Source: Frankiales bacterium
GTDB taxonomy: Bacteria > Actinomycetota > Actinomycetes > Mycobacteriales > SCTD01
Length of the DNA: 15,342 nt
Assembly (NCBI GenBank): GCA_025464915.1
Contig: JAODNF010000264.1
Span: 1 to 15,342 of the forward strand
Direction of reading: 5' to 3'
In this document: in pieces, positions 1-7,059 of the stretch
How the letters are laid out: every line of letters starts with the position of its first letter
Numbering within the stretch: position 1 is the stretch's first letter
Translations under genes and position numbers: made by a program
Notes under the pieces: generated by a model
What the model was told of the DNA's origin: nothing
The model's input: the letters and a program-made list of their open reading frames with translations, nothing else
Databases searched by the model: none

Positions 1-1
1 C

Positions 2-952
2 GTCGACTGGCTGACGGCCTTCTACTTCGGCAGCGACACGGGCAAGGAGGGCGGCCTCGCGAAGCAGGGCGGCCTCCGCAAGCTCGTCACCGAGAACCTC
101 GGCGACATCGACGCCCGCGCCGTGAACTCCATCCCGATCGGCAACGCCCCCGACGGCACCCCCATCGTGGTGCGTCCCGGCCGCTACGGCCCCTACGTCG
201 AGGTCGGTGACCGCACCGCCTCCGTCCCCGACGAGCTGCCCCCCGACGAGCTGACGGTCGAGAAGGCCCTCGAGCTGCTCGACACCCCCACCGACGTCGT
301 CCTCGGCCAGCACCCCGACACCGGGCTCGACATCGTGGCGAAGAACGGCCGCTACGGGCCGTACGTCACGGAGGTCCAGCCGGAGGGATCGCCCGAGAAG
401 CCGCGCACCGCCTCGCTGTTCAAGAGCATGAGCCTGACGACGGTCACGCTGGACGACGCAGTGAAGCTGATGCAGTTCCCCCGTGTCCTCGGCATCGTCG
501 ACGAGGAGCCGGTCACGGCGCAGAACGGCCGTTACGGTCCCTATCTCACCAAGGGCAAGGAGACCCGCTCCCTGGCCAGCGAGGAGGAGCTCTTCACCGT
601 GGGCCTCGAGCAGGCGCTCGAGATCCTCGCGCAGCCCAAGCAGCGCGGCCGGGCTGCCGCCAAGCCGCCGCTCAAGGAGCTCGGCGCGGACCCCGTGAGC
701 GGCAAGCCGATGGTGGTGAAGGAGGGCCGGTTCGGCCCCTACGTCACCGACGGCGAGACCAACGCGTCGCTCCGCAAGGACGACGACGTCGAGGAGCTCA
801 CGGACGAGCGCGCGGCCGAGCTGCTCGCCGACCGCCGGGCCCGCGGGCCTGTGAAGAAGGCCCCGCGCAAGGCCGCCAAGAAGGCACCGGCCAAGAAGGC
901 CGTTGCGAAGAAAGCGGCACCCAAGAAGGCCGCCGCCAAGAAGACCACCTGA
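2..952 (+). CDS. topA: DNA topoisomerase I, C-terminal part (5' truncated by the window)
   Basis: This is the last 316 residues of type IA DNA topoisomerase I, which relaxes negative supercoils. The frame is open from base 2 and ends in TGA at 950-952. The catalytic toprim and active-site tyrosine regions lie upstream of the window. The visible part starts with a WLTAFYFG segment. It then carries four spaced copies of the C-terminal repeat motif, GRYGPYV three times (the third reading GRYGPYL) and GRFGPYV once, typical of actinobacterial TopA DNA-binding C-terminal domains. The last ~35 residues (about 851-949) are a disordered Lys/Ala/Pro tail made of KKA, KKAP and AAKK units. Basic tails of this kind in mycobacterial TopA are known to aid DNA binding and strand passage. 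A GTG at 122 is an internal valine, not a start. The downstream tmk gene has its own promoter. Confidence 0.96.
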   Translation, partial: VDWLTAFYFGSDTGKEGGLAKQGGLRKLVTENLGDIDARAVNSIPIGNAPDGTPIVVRPGRYGPYVEVGDRTASVPDELPPDELTVEKALELLDTPTDVVLGQHPDTGLDIVAKNGRYGPYVTEVQPEGSPEKPRTASLFKSMSLTTVTLDDAVKLMQFPRVLGIVDEEPVTAQNGRYGPYLTKGKETRSLASEEELFTVGLEQALEILAQPKQRGRAAAKPPLKELGADPVSGKPMVVKEGRFGPYVTDGETNASLRKDDDVEELTDERAAELLADRRARGPVKKAPRKAAKKAPAKKAVAKKAAPKKAAAKKTT

Positions 953-993
953 CCGCTGTCCCCAGCTGCTCCGGGCAGGTCGCGCTCGCGGCC

Positions 994-999
994 TAGGCT
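994..999 (+). promoter_or_regulatory. -10 box TAGGCT, leaderless promoter of the tmk fusion gene
   Basis: TAGGCT fits the actinobacterial TANNNT -10 consensus and sits inside CTAGGCT. Six bases separate it from the GTG start at 1006, so transcription would begin at or next to the start codon. No convincing -35 hexamer is seen. The GGGGGA just before GTG is too close to act as a normal ribosome-binding site. The 53-base topA-tmk gap holds no clear terminator. Confidence 0.55.
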
Positions 1000-1005
1000 G
1001 GGGGA

Positions 1006-2964
1006 GTGACGGAACGACGGTGGCCAGGGGCGCTCGCGCACCGCGGCTTCCGGCAGCTGTCGCTGGCGCTGGTGCTCTCGAGCTTCGGTGACTGGCTGGG
1101 CTTCCTCGCCACGACGGCACTGGCCTCGCAGCTCGTCGACGGCTTCGACGCGAAGAGCTTCGCCATCGGCGGAGTGCTGGTCTTCCGGCTGCTCCCGGCG
1201 GTCGTGCTCGCGCCGCTGGTCGGTGTCGTCGCGGACCGGGTCGACCGCCGCCTCGTCATGGTCGTGAGCGACGTGCTGCGGTTCGGGCTGTTCCTGTCGA
1301 TCCCTCTGGTCGACACCGTCGGCTGGCTCATCGCAGCGACCGCGCTGTGCGAGGTGCTGTCGCTGCTCTGGATCCCGGCCAAGGAGTCGGCCGTTCCGCA
1401 CCTGGCAGGTGAGCAGCTGCAGTCGGCGAACCAGATCTCGCTGTTCGCGACGTACGGCACGGCGCCGGTCGCCGCGCTCGTCTTCGGCGTCCTCGGGACG
1501 CTCTCCGTGCGCACCGGTCATCCCGCGACGCACATCGCGCTCTACATCGACGCGGCGACGTTCCTGTTCGCCGCGGTCCAGGTCTTCCGCATCCACGACA
1601 TCCCCTCGCGCGCCGTCGCGTCCGGGCACCTCGAGCAGTCCCCGTCGGTGGTCGAGAGCGTCCGCGAGGGCCTGCGGTTCGCCCGCAGCAGCGACCTGGT
1701 GCGCGGCGTCCTGGTGGCCATGATGGGCGCGATGGGTGCGACGGGCGTCGTCGTCGGCAACGGCAAGCTCTTCACGGAGACAGTCCTCGACGGCGGTGAA
1801 GGAGCCTTCGCGCTGCTGTTCGGTGCGGTGTTCGTCGGCATTGCCCTGGGCGTGGCGCTCGGCCCGCGAGCCCTCGTGGGGACGTCGCGGCGGCGTTCGC
1901 TGGGACCGGCCATCTTCGCCGCCGGTGGCTGCCTGGTGTTCATGTCGGTGGTCCCCGTGCTGGCGCTCGTGACGATCGCCACCGGGCTGCTCGGCGGCTT
2001 CGCCGGGCTGGCCTACGTCACCGGCCTCACCCTGCTCGGGTCCGAGGTGGACGACACCGTCCGTGGCCGCACCTTCGGCCTGGTCAACTCGCTCATGCGC
2101 ATCTCGCTGCTCGCCGCCGTCGCAGCGGGCGCGGCCGTCGCGCACGCGGTCGGCATCCACCGGATGGGTCGCGTCGACGTCAACGGGGTCTCCGTGACGC
2201 TGCTCCTCGGAGGCCTGCTGGCCCTCGTCGTCGGGGTGCTGTCTTACCGGATCCTGAACGACCGCCCCGGTGTTCCCCTGCACCGCGACCTGGCCGCGCT
2301 GGTCCGGCGGGTGCCCGCGCCGGGGCCGGCGTACCCGGGTCTGTTCGTCGTGTTCGAGGGGGGCGAGGGCGCGGGCAAGTCGACCCAGGTGAAGCGACTC
2401 GCGGCGGTGCTCTCGGAGCGGGGCGTCGAGGTCGTCGTCACCCGCGAGCCCGGGGCGACCCCGGTGGGCGTCCGCATCCGGCAGCTGCTGCTCGACCCGG
2501 CCACCTCGCTGTCGCCGCGAGCGGAAGCGATGCTCTACGCCGCCGACCGCGCCCAGCACGTCGCCACCGTGGTCCGACCGGCGCTGGGCAGGGGGGCGGT
2601 CGTCATCAGCGACCGGTACGTCGACAGCTCACTCGCCTACCAGGGCGCGGGCCGCGCGCTGCCTTCGGAGGAGGTCGCTCAGCTGTCGCGCTGGGCGACG
2701 GAGGGGCTGGTGCCGGACGTGACGCTCCTGCTCGACATCGACCCGGCCATCGGCCTCGCCCGCGCCACCGGCTCGCCGGACCGCATCGAGCAGGAGTCGC
2801 TGACCTTCCACCACGCCGTGCGTCAGGGCTTCCTCGACCTTGCGGCCGCCGACCCCGACCGCTACCTCGTGGTCTCGGCCTCGCTCCCGCCGGACGCTGT
2901 GCACGAGGCCGTGGTCGCGCGGGTCCTGCCGCTGGCGCCCAGCCCGTCGTTGGTGAGCGCATGA
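1006..2964 (+). CDS. tmk: MFS transporter-thymidylate kinase fusion
   Basis: One 652-residue frame joins two unrelated domains. Residues ~13-415 form about twelve hydrophobic segments with an MFS motif-A-like loop at ~73-85 (ADRVDRR). Residues ~445-652 are a full-length thymidylate kinase (dTMP + ATP to dTDP), with P-loop GGEGAGKST (452-460), the TR-EPG motif (479-483), DRY (536-538) and a lid with R/D/R/E residues (~586-595). The linker 416-443 is Pro/Arg-rich. Such integral-membrane thymidylate kinases are known in Streptomyces and relatives, so the join is probably real and not a frameshift artefact. The transported substrate is unknown. The GTG start sits just after a -10 box, suggesting a leaderless mRNA. 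The TGA stop overlaps the holB ATG as ATGA, implying translational coupling. The kinase call is firm; the transporter function is only inferred. Confidence 0.95.
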   Translation: MTERRWPGALAHRGFRQLSLALVLSSFGDWLGFLATTALASQLVDGFDAKSFAIGGVLVFRLLPAVVLAPLVGVVADRVDRRLVMVVSDVLRFGLFLSIPLVDTVGWLIAATALCEVLSLLWIPAKESAVPHLAGEQLQSANQISLFATYGTAPVAALVFGVLGTLSVRTGHPATHIALYIDAATFLFAAVQVFRIHDIPSRAVASGHLEQSPSVVESVREGLRFARSSDLVRGVLVAMMGAMGATGVVVGNGKLFTETVLDGGEGAFALLFGAVFVGIALGVALGPRALVGTSRRRSLGPAIFAAGGCLVFMSVVPVLALVTIATGLLGGFAGLAYVTGLTLLGSEVDDTVRGRTFGLVNSLMRISLLAAVAAGAAVAHAVGIHRMGRVDVNGVSVTLLLGGLLALVVGVLSYRILNDRPGVPLHRDLAALVRRVPAPGPAYPGLFVVFEGGEGAGKSTQVKRLAAVLSERGVEVVVTREPGATPVGVRIRQLLLDPATSLSPRAEAMLYAADRAQHVATVVRPALGRGAVVISDRYVDSSLAYQGAGRALPSEEVAQLSRWATEGLVPDVTLLLDIDPAIGLARATGSPDRIEQESLTFHHAVRQGFLDLAAADPDRYLVVSASLPPDAVHEAVVARVLPLAPSPSLVSA

Positions 2965-4097
2965 GCGTGTTCGAAGCCCTGGTCGGGCAGGAGGCGGTCG
3001 TCGAGCAGCTGTCGGCCGCTGCCCGGGGCAACGGCATGACGCACGCCTGGCTGTTCACCGGACCGCCGGGCTCAGGCCGGTCCGTCGCGGCGCGCGCGTT
3101 CGCCGCCGCGCTGCAGTGCGCTGACCAGGGCTGCGGCACCTGCGAGGCCTGCCACCAGGCGCTGTCCGGCAACCACCCGGACGTTGCCGTCATCGTTCCC
3201 GAGGGCCTGCACCTGCTCATCGACCAGGCCCGCGAGGTCATCCAGCGGTCCTCCCGGATGCCGACCCGCGGACGGTGGCAGGTCACCCTCATCGAGGACG
3301 CCGACCGGATGGAGGAGCGCACCTCCAACACCCTGCTCAAGGCCGTCGAGGAGCCGCCGCCGCACTCGGTGCTGCTGCTCTGCGCGCCGTCGGTCGACGA
3401 CCTGCTCCCGACGATCCGCTCGCGCTGCCGCCTCGTGCAGCTGCGGACCCCATCCGTCCAGGCGGTGCAGTCGGTGCTGGTCGCCGACGGCGTCGACCCG
3501 GCGATGGCCGCGTTCGCCGCCCAGGCCTCGCAGGGCCACATCGGCCGCGCCCGCCGGCTCGCGCGTGACGAGGACACCCGCCGGGAGCGCCGAGACGTGC
3601 TGCGGCTCCCTACCTCCCTCGGGTCCGTCGGGTCGGCGCTGACGGCCGCCAAGGACCTGGTCGACGCTGCCAAGGAGGAGTCCGACAAGCTCGCGGCCGG
3701 TCGCGACGACGCGGAGAGGGAAGCGCTCTCGACCGCCCTCGGCGCGGGTGCGACGGGCAAGGGGATCTCCGCCTCCGGGCCACGCGGCGGAGCCGGTGCG
3801 ATGAAGGAGCTCGAGCGCCGGCAGAAGTCGCGCGGCACCCGCACCCAGCGCGACGCCCTCGACCGGGCGCTCATCGACCTGGCGGCCTTCTACCGGGACG
3901 TGCTGTCGCTGCAGCTCGGCACCGGGGCCGCGCTCGTGCACGCCGACCTCGTCGACCAGGCCACCAAGATCTCCGGCGCCACGGCGCCGGAGGACACCCT
4001 GCACCGGATCGACGCGATCCTCGCCTGCCGCGAGGCGATCGACGGCAACGTCGCCCCTCAGCTGGCGGTCGAGGCGATGGCCCTCGCCCTCCGCTGA
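2961..4097 (+). CDS. holB: DNA polymerase III subunit delta prime
   Basis: A 378-residue AAA+ clamp-loader subunit that helps load the beta sliding clamp onto DNA. It has a degenerate P-loop GPPGSGRS (34-41), where Arg replaces the catalytic Lys as is common in delta prime, so it probably does not hydrolyse ATP. A zinc module uses C53, C58, C61 and C64. A sensor-1-like segment NTLLKAVEEPP spans 123-133, and SRC (154-156) supplies the arginine finger R155. Residues ~205-300 are a low-complexity, charged and Gly/Ala-rich linker before the C-terminal collar domain. Its ATG overlaps the tmk stop (ATGA), and the topA-tmk-holB order is the usual actinobacterial one. DnaX-type tau/gamma is less likely because of the Lys-to-Arg change and the short length. 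Confidence 0.94.
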   Translation: MSVFEALVGQEAVVEQLSAAARGNGMTHAWLFTGPPGSGRSVAARAFAAALQCADQGCGTCEACHQALSGNHPDVAVIVPEGLHLLIDQAREVIQRSSRMPTRGRWQVTLIEDADRMEERTSNTLLKAVEEPPPHSVLLLCAPSVDDLLPTIRSRCRLVQLRTPSVQAVQSVLVADGVDPAMAAFAAQASQGHIGRARRLARDEDTRRERRDVLRLPTSLGSVGSALTAAKDLVDAAKEESDKLAAGRDDAEREALSTALGAGATGKGISASGPRGGAGAMKELERRQKSRGTRTQRDALDRALIDLAAFYRDVLSLQLGTGAALVHADLVDQATKISGATAPEDTLHRIDAILACREAIDGNVAPQLAVEAMALALR

Positions 4098-4108
4098 CCA
4101 CTGCGTCC

Positions 4109-4158
4109 CTGCGTCCGCTCAGGTGGACATCGCCGAGCGTCGGGTGAGCGGACGCAAG
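4109..4158. repeat. Palindromic intergenic repeat, copy 1
   Basis: A 50-bp unit bounded by a perfect inverted repeat: TGCGTCCGCTC at 4110-4120 and its complement GAGCGGACGCA at 4146-4156. In this copy the stem extends to 12 bp (A4121/T4145). It matches copy 2 at 46 of 50 positions. An extra CTGCGTCC at 4101-4108 looks like a partial third copy of its left end. It lies 11 bases after the holB stop and could also act as a hairpin in the holB 3' end. Confidence 0.85.
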
Positions 4159-4173
4159 GCGGAGGGCCGGCTG

Positions 4174-4223
4174 CTGCGTCCGCTCAGGTGGACACCGCCC
4201 AGCGTCGGACGAGCGGACGCAAG
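4174..4223. repeat. Palindromic intergenic repeat, copy 2
   Basis: Second 50-bp unit, 65 bp after copy 1 and in the same orientation. The 11-bp inverted stems are identical to copy 1; all four differences fall outside the 11-bp stems. The pair resembles a REP-type dispersed palindrome or a short non-autonomous element, but no transposase, target duplication or CRISPR leader is seen. Confidence 0.85.
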
Positions 4224-4240
4224 CGCGTGGGCGGGTGCCC

Positions 4241-4246
4241 TAGACT
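4241..4246 (+). promoter_or_regulatory. -10 box TAGACT, likely tRNA-Thr promoter
   Basis: CTAGACT matches the CTAGNCT form used before tmk, prfC and dacB. It lies 27 bases before the tRNA 5' end, leaving room for a short 5' leader removed by RNase P. A clear -35 is not visible; the expected position falls on the end of repeat copy 2. Confidence 0.4.
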
Positions 4247-4273
4247 CGTTCCCGCACAGCACCGCAGCAGTAG

Positions 4274-4349
4274 GCCGCCTTAGCTCAGTCGGCAGAGCGA
4301 TTCACTCGTAATGAATAGGTCGTCGGTTCGATTCCGACAGGCGGCTCCA
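4274..4349 (+). tRNA. tRNA-Thr (anticodon CGT)
   Basis: A complete cloverleaf can be folded. The acceptor stem GCCGCCT pairs with AGGCGGC, the D-arm is GCTC/GAGC, and the anticodon stem is ATTCA/TGAAT. The 7-base loop CTCGTAA gives anticodon CGT, reading ACG. The T-arm is GTCGG/CCGAC around TTCGATT. The body is 4274-4346 with discriminator T4346, and the 3' CCA (4347-4349) is encoded. A terminator hairpin follows six bases later, so it is probably a single-gene transcript. Confidence 0.97.
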
Positions 4350-4354
4350 CCCGC

Positions 4355-4383
4355 AGAAGGCCCCCGGTCCCCGGGGGCCTTCT
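4355..4383 (+). terminator. Hairpin terminator after tRNA-Thr
   Basis: A perfect 13-bp stem, AGAAGGCCCCCGG (4355-4367) against its complement at 4371-4383, closes a 3-base loop TCC. There is no long T run (CGCG follows), as is common for high-GC actinobacterial terminators. It separates tRNA transcription from prfC. From here to the prfC promoter nothing else is evident. Confidence 0.85.
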
Positions 4384-4444
4384 CGCGTCGCCGCTGGCGC
4401 ACCCGCAGGGGCCGCGGGCCCGCGCTGCTCCGGGCCAGGCCGGG

Positions 4445-4471
4445 GTGACAGCGCGCAGTCGCCACTAGCCT
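4445..4471 (+). promoter_or_regulatory. prfC promoter (GTGACA / TAGCCT), leaderless
   Basis: The -10 box TAGCCT (4466-4471, within CTAGCCT) ends seven bases before the GTG at 4479, so the mRNA would start at or near the start codon. A -35-like GTGACA lies at 4445-4450 with a 15-base spacer, shorter than ideal. The -10 is better supported than the -35. Confidence 0.5.
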
Positions 4472-4478
4472 GGGGGGC

Positions 4479-6062
4479 GTGACCGACAGCCGCGCTGTCG
4501 CGGAGGCTGCCCGGCGTCGGACCTTCGCCGTGATCAGCCACCCCGATGCCGGCAAGTCCACCCTGACCGAGGCGCTCGCCCTGCACGCCCGGGTGATCAA
4601 CGAGGCCGGGCACATCCACGGCAAGGCCGGCCGCAAGTCGACGGTGTCGGACTGGATGGACATCGAGAAGGCCCGCGGGATCTCGATCTCCTCGGCGGCG
4701 CTGCAGTTCGAGTACCAGGGCTCGGTCATCAACCTCGTCGACACCCCCGGTCACGCCGACTTCTCGGAGGACACCTACCGGGTGCTCGCCGCGGTGGACT
4801 CCGCGGTGATGCTCGTCGACGCGGCGAAGGGCATGGAGCCCCAGACCCTCAAGCTCTTCGAGGTCTGCCGGCACCGCCGGATCCCGGTGCTGACGGTCAT
4901 CAACAAGTGGGACCGCCCCGGCCACGACGCCCTGCAGCTGATGGACGAGGTCTTCGCCAAGACCGGTCTGAAGCCGACGCCCCTCACCTGGCCCGTCGGC
5001 ATCGCCGGCGACTTCCGCGGCGTGCTCGACCGCCGCACCGGCAACATGGTCGAGTTCGCCCGCACCGCCGGCGGCGCGACCCTCGCCACCATGACCACCC
5101 TGACACCCGACGAGGCGCTGGCGAAGCACGACGTGCACTGGCAGACGGCGGTCGAGGAGTCGGAGCTGCTGTCGATGGACGACGGCGACCTCGACCTCGA
5201 GGCCTACCGGGCCCACCGCGCGACACCTGTCCTGTTCGGGTCAGCCGTCCTCAACTTCGGTGTCGCTCAGCTGCTCGACGCCCTGCTCGAGATCGCGCCC
5301 GCGCCCGACGAGCGCCTCGACGAGTCCGGCAAGCCGCGCGAGGTCGGCGCCCCGTTCTCCGGCTTCGTGTTCAAGGTGCAGGCCGGTATGGACAGCGCGC
5401 ACCGCGACCGGCTCGCCTACATCCGGGTCTGCTCCGGCACCTTCGAGCGCGGTGGCGTCGTGACGCACTCGGCGTCGAAGAAGCCGTTCGCGACCAAGTA
5501 CGCCCAGCAGGTGTTCGGTCAGGACCGGCAGACCGTCGACGTCGCCTTCCCCGGTGACGTGGTCGGTCTGGTCAACGCCTCGGCGCTGCGCGTCGGCGAC
5601 TCCCTCTACGTCGACGAGTTCGTGCAGTTCCCGCCGATCCCGTCCTTCGCGCCCGAGCACTTCGCGGTCGCGCGGGCGCTCGACTCCGGCCGCTACAAGC
5701 AGTTCCGGCGGGGCATCGAGCAGCTCGAGCAGGAGGGCGTCGTGCAGGTGCTGCGCTCGGACCTGCGCGGCGACCAGGCGCCGGTCCTGGCCGCCGTCGG
5801 GCCGATGCAGTTCGAGGTCGCGACACACCGCATGAAGGGGGAGATGGGGGCGGAGATCTCGCTGGACCGGTTGCAGTACACCCTCGCCCGGCGCACCACC
5901 AAGGAGTGGGTCGCCGAGCTCGACCGGCAGTCCGGTGTCGAGGTCCTGCTGCGCGGCGACGGCGAGTGGCTCGCGCTGTTCGCCGACACCTGGCGGCTCG
6001 GCCGCACCCAGCGCGACTTCCCCGACGCCGTCCTCGAGCCGCTCGTCGCCTCTGCCGACTAG
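4479..6062 (+). CDS. prfC: Peptide chain release factor 3 (RF3)
   Basis: A 527-residue translational GTPase, close to the usual RF3 length (about 530). RF3 removes RF1/RF2 from the ribosome after peptide release. The G domain is intact: G1 HPDAGKST (21-28), switch-I segment RGISI (66-70), G3 DTPGHADF (88-95) and G4 NKWD (142-145). The C-terminal part has the RF3-type FAVARALD and MQFEV segments (about 5659-5818), which separate it from EF-G and LepA. The GTG start is supported by the -10 box at a leaderless spacing and by alignment of the G1 motif near the N-terminus. The gene stands alone between the tRNA terminator and a convergent gene whose end is only six bases away. Confidence 0.96.
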   Translation: MTDSRAVAEAARRRTFAVISHPDAGKSTLTEALALHARVINEAGHIHGKAGRKSTVSDWMDIEKARGISISSAALQFEYQGSVINLVDTPGHADFSEDTYRVLAAVDSAVMLVDAAKGMEPQTLKLFEVCRHRRIPVLTVINKWDRPGHDALQLMDEVFAKTGLKPTPLTWPVGIAGDFRGVLDRRTGNMVEFARTAGGATLATMTTLTPDEALAKHDVHWQTAVEESELLSMDDGDLDLEAYRAHRATPVLFGSAVLNFGVAQLLDALLEIAPAPDERLDESGKPREVGAPFSGFVFKVQAGMDSAHRDRLAYIRVCSGTFERGGVVTHSASKKPFATKYAQQVFGQDRQTVDVAFPGDVVGLVNASALRVGDSLYVDEFVQFPPIPSFAPEHFAVARALDSGRYKQFRRGIEQLEQEGVVQVLRSDLRGDQAPVLAAVGPMQFEVATHRMKGEMGAEISLDRLQYTLARRTTKEWVAELDRQSGVEVLLRGDGEWLALFADTWRLGRTQRDFPDAVLEPLVASAD

Positions 6063-6068
6063 GGACGC

Positions 6069-6635
6069 CTACGCTCCGGGGCTCCAGGGCTTCATCCAAG
6101 GCGTCTCGGGCCAGCCCTCGGCGGCGGCCATCAGCGGGAACGCGGTCGCGCCGTCGACCTGCTCGCGCACGATGTCGGCATGGCCGCTGTGACGCGCCGT
6201 CTCCTGGATCAGGTGCATGACGATCCAGCGCACCGACCAGGCGTCGAGGTCCTGCGGGAACCACGGCACTCCCTGGGGCACAGGGACGAGCTCGTCGAGG
6301 TCGCGGTCCGCGAGCACCGCGTCCGTGCGGGCGGTCGCCGCGTCGTAGCCGGCGAGGAGCTGCTCGAGCGTGTCGTCGCCGGTCATCGTCCAGGCCGCCA
6401 TGAAGGCCTCCTGCCCGTCGCGCGGCCGGCCCTCGACCATGTTCGTCCAGGTGCCCTCGGTGAACGTCACGTGCTTGATCGCGCCCCCCACCGAGATGCT
6501 GCTCGCGGTCGGTGCCTGTCTCGCCTGGTCGTCCGTCAGGCCGTAGGCGGTCAGCCGCAGCTGCAACCGGCACTGGTCCAGGAAGGTCTTCAGGGCGTGC
6601 CGCTCGTCGGTCACCATCGGCGTCAGTCCAGGCAT
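6069..6635 (-). CDS. DinB/DUF664 family protein
   Basis: A 188-residue protein of the DinB-like four-helix-bundle superfamily. It belongs to the DUF664 branch common in actinobacteria, where some relatives are mycothiol-dependent transferases or isomerases. The signature GGAIKH-VTFTE-W (50-63) and the helix HLIQETARHSGHAD (141-154) are visible. H55 with H141, H149 or H152 are the likely metal ligands. No substrate can be named. The ATG at 6633-6635 has an AGAGGG ribosome-binding site about seven bases upstream; an in-frame ATG at residue 7 is a weaker alternative. It follows the anti-sigma gene by 40 bases on the same strand and may be the last gene of that operon. Its stop lies six bases from the convergent prfC stop with no room for a terminator. 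Confidence 0.85.
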   Translation of the reverse strand: MPGLTPMVTDERHALKTFLDQCRLQLRLTAYGLTDDQARQAPTASSISVGGAIKHVTFTEGTWTNMVEGRPRDGQEAFMAAWTMTGDDTLEQLLAGYDAATARTDAVLADRDLDELVPVPQGVPWFPQDLDAWSVRWIVMHLIQETARHSGHADIVREQVDGATAFPLMAAAEGWPETPWMKPWSPGA

Positions 6636-6675
6636 GCCGGCACCCTCTCACCCGCCACCGACGAGATCGTTGGTG

Positions 6676-7059
6676 CTACCGGCGGAAGCGCGCCCGGACG
6701 TGCTTGGCCGAGAGCCACGACGCGTAGCCGGCACCGGCGGCGGAGGCGGCGCCCGCGAGCAGCAGGGCCGCGGAGTAGACCGGCTTGGCGCCGCTGACGG
6801 CTCCGCGCAGCGGTGCGGCACCCCGAGGTGAGTCCGCGTGCTGGAGCAACGACTCGAGCAGGCCGTCAGGCGGCGTGTCGTCCGTCGTCGCCAGGGAGCG
6901 GAGGCCGTCGTGCAGGTCGCGCTGCAGGGAGAACTCCGCCTGGCACGCGGAGCACCGCCGCAGGTGCAGCGCGATGAGGTTGCGCCGGAAGGCGGACAAG
7001 GACCGGTCCACATAGGCGGGCAGCTCCGCCTGGACCTCGTTGCAGACCCTGTCGCTCAT
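6676..7059 (-). CDS. Zinc-finger anti-sigma factor, membrane-anchored
   Basis: A 127-residue protein with the ZAS signature H32-x3-C36-x2-C39 (HLRRCSAC), plus C6 as a possible fourth ligand. This is the domain that holds ECF sigma factors inactive. One hydrophobic segment (~94-115) should anchor it in the membrane, leaving only about 12 Arg/Lys-rich residues beyond it. There is therefore no extracytoplasmic sensor domain, so the signal may be sensed by the zinc site, inside the membrane, or by a partner. Its ATG overlaps the sigma factor stop (ATGA), a coupling typical of cognate sigma/anti-sigma pairs. Residues 55-90 are a flexible linker. Confidence 0.9.
   Translation of the reverse strand: MSDRVCNEVQAELPAYVDRSLSAFRRNLIALHLRRCSACQAEFSLQRDLHDGLRSLATTDDTPPDGLLESLLQHADSPRGAAPLRGAVSGAKPVYSAALLLAGAASAAGAGYASWLSAKHVRARFRR

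Noticed and set aside
739..2559. 606-residue open frame on the minus strand
   Set aside because: It is antisense to topA and the tmk fusion, whose frames are firmly identified. Its product is Arg/Glu/Gln/Asp/His-rich with no domain, typical of a GC-rich shadow frame.
4109..4223. Possible two-repeat CRISPR array
   Set aside because: Only two long imperfect repeats with a 15-base spacer, no leader and no cas genes; the unit is better described as a dispersed palindrome.
4123..4311. 62-residue open frame between holB and the tRNA
   Set aside because: It consists of the 50-bp repeats and runs into the tRNA; no ribosome-binding site or conserved sequence supports coding.
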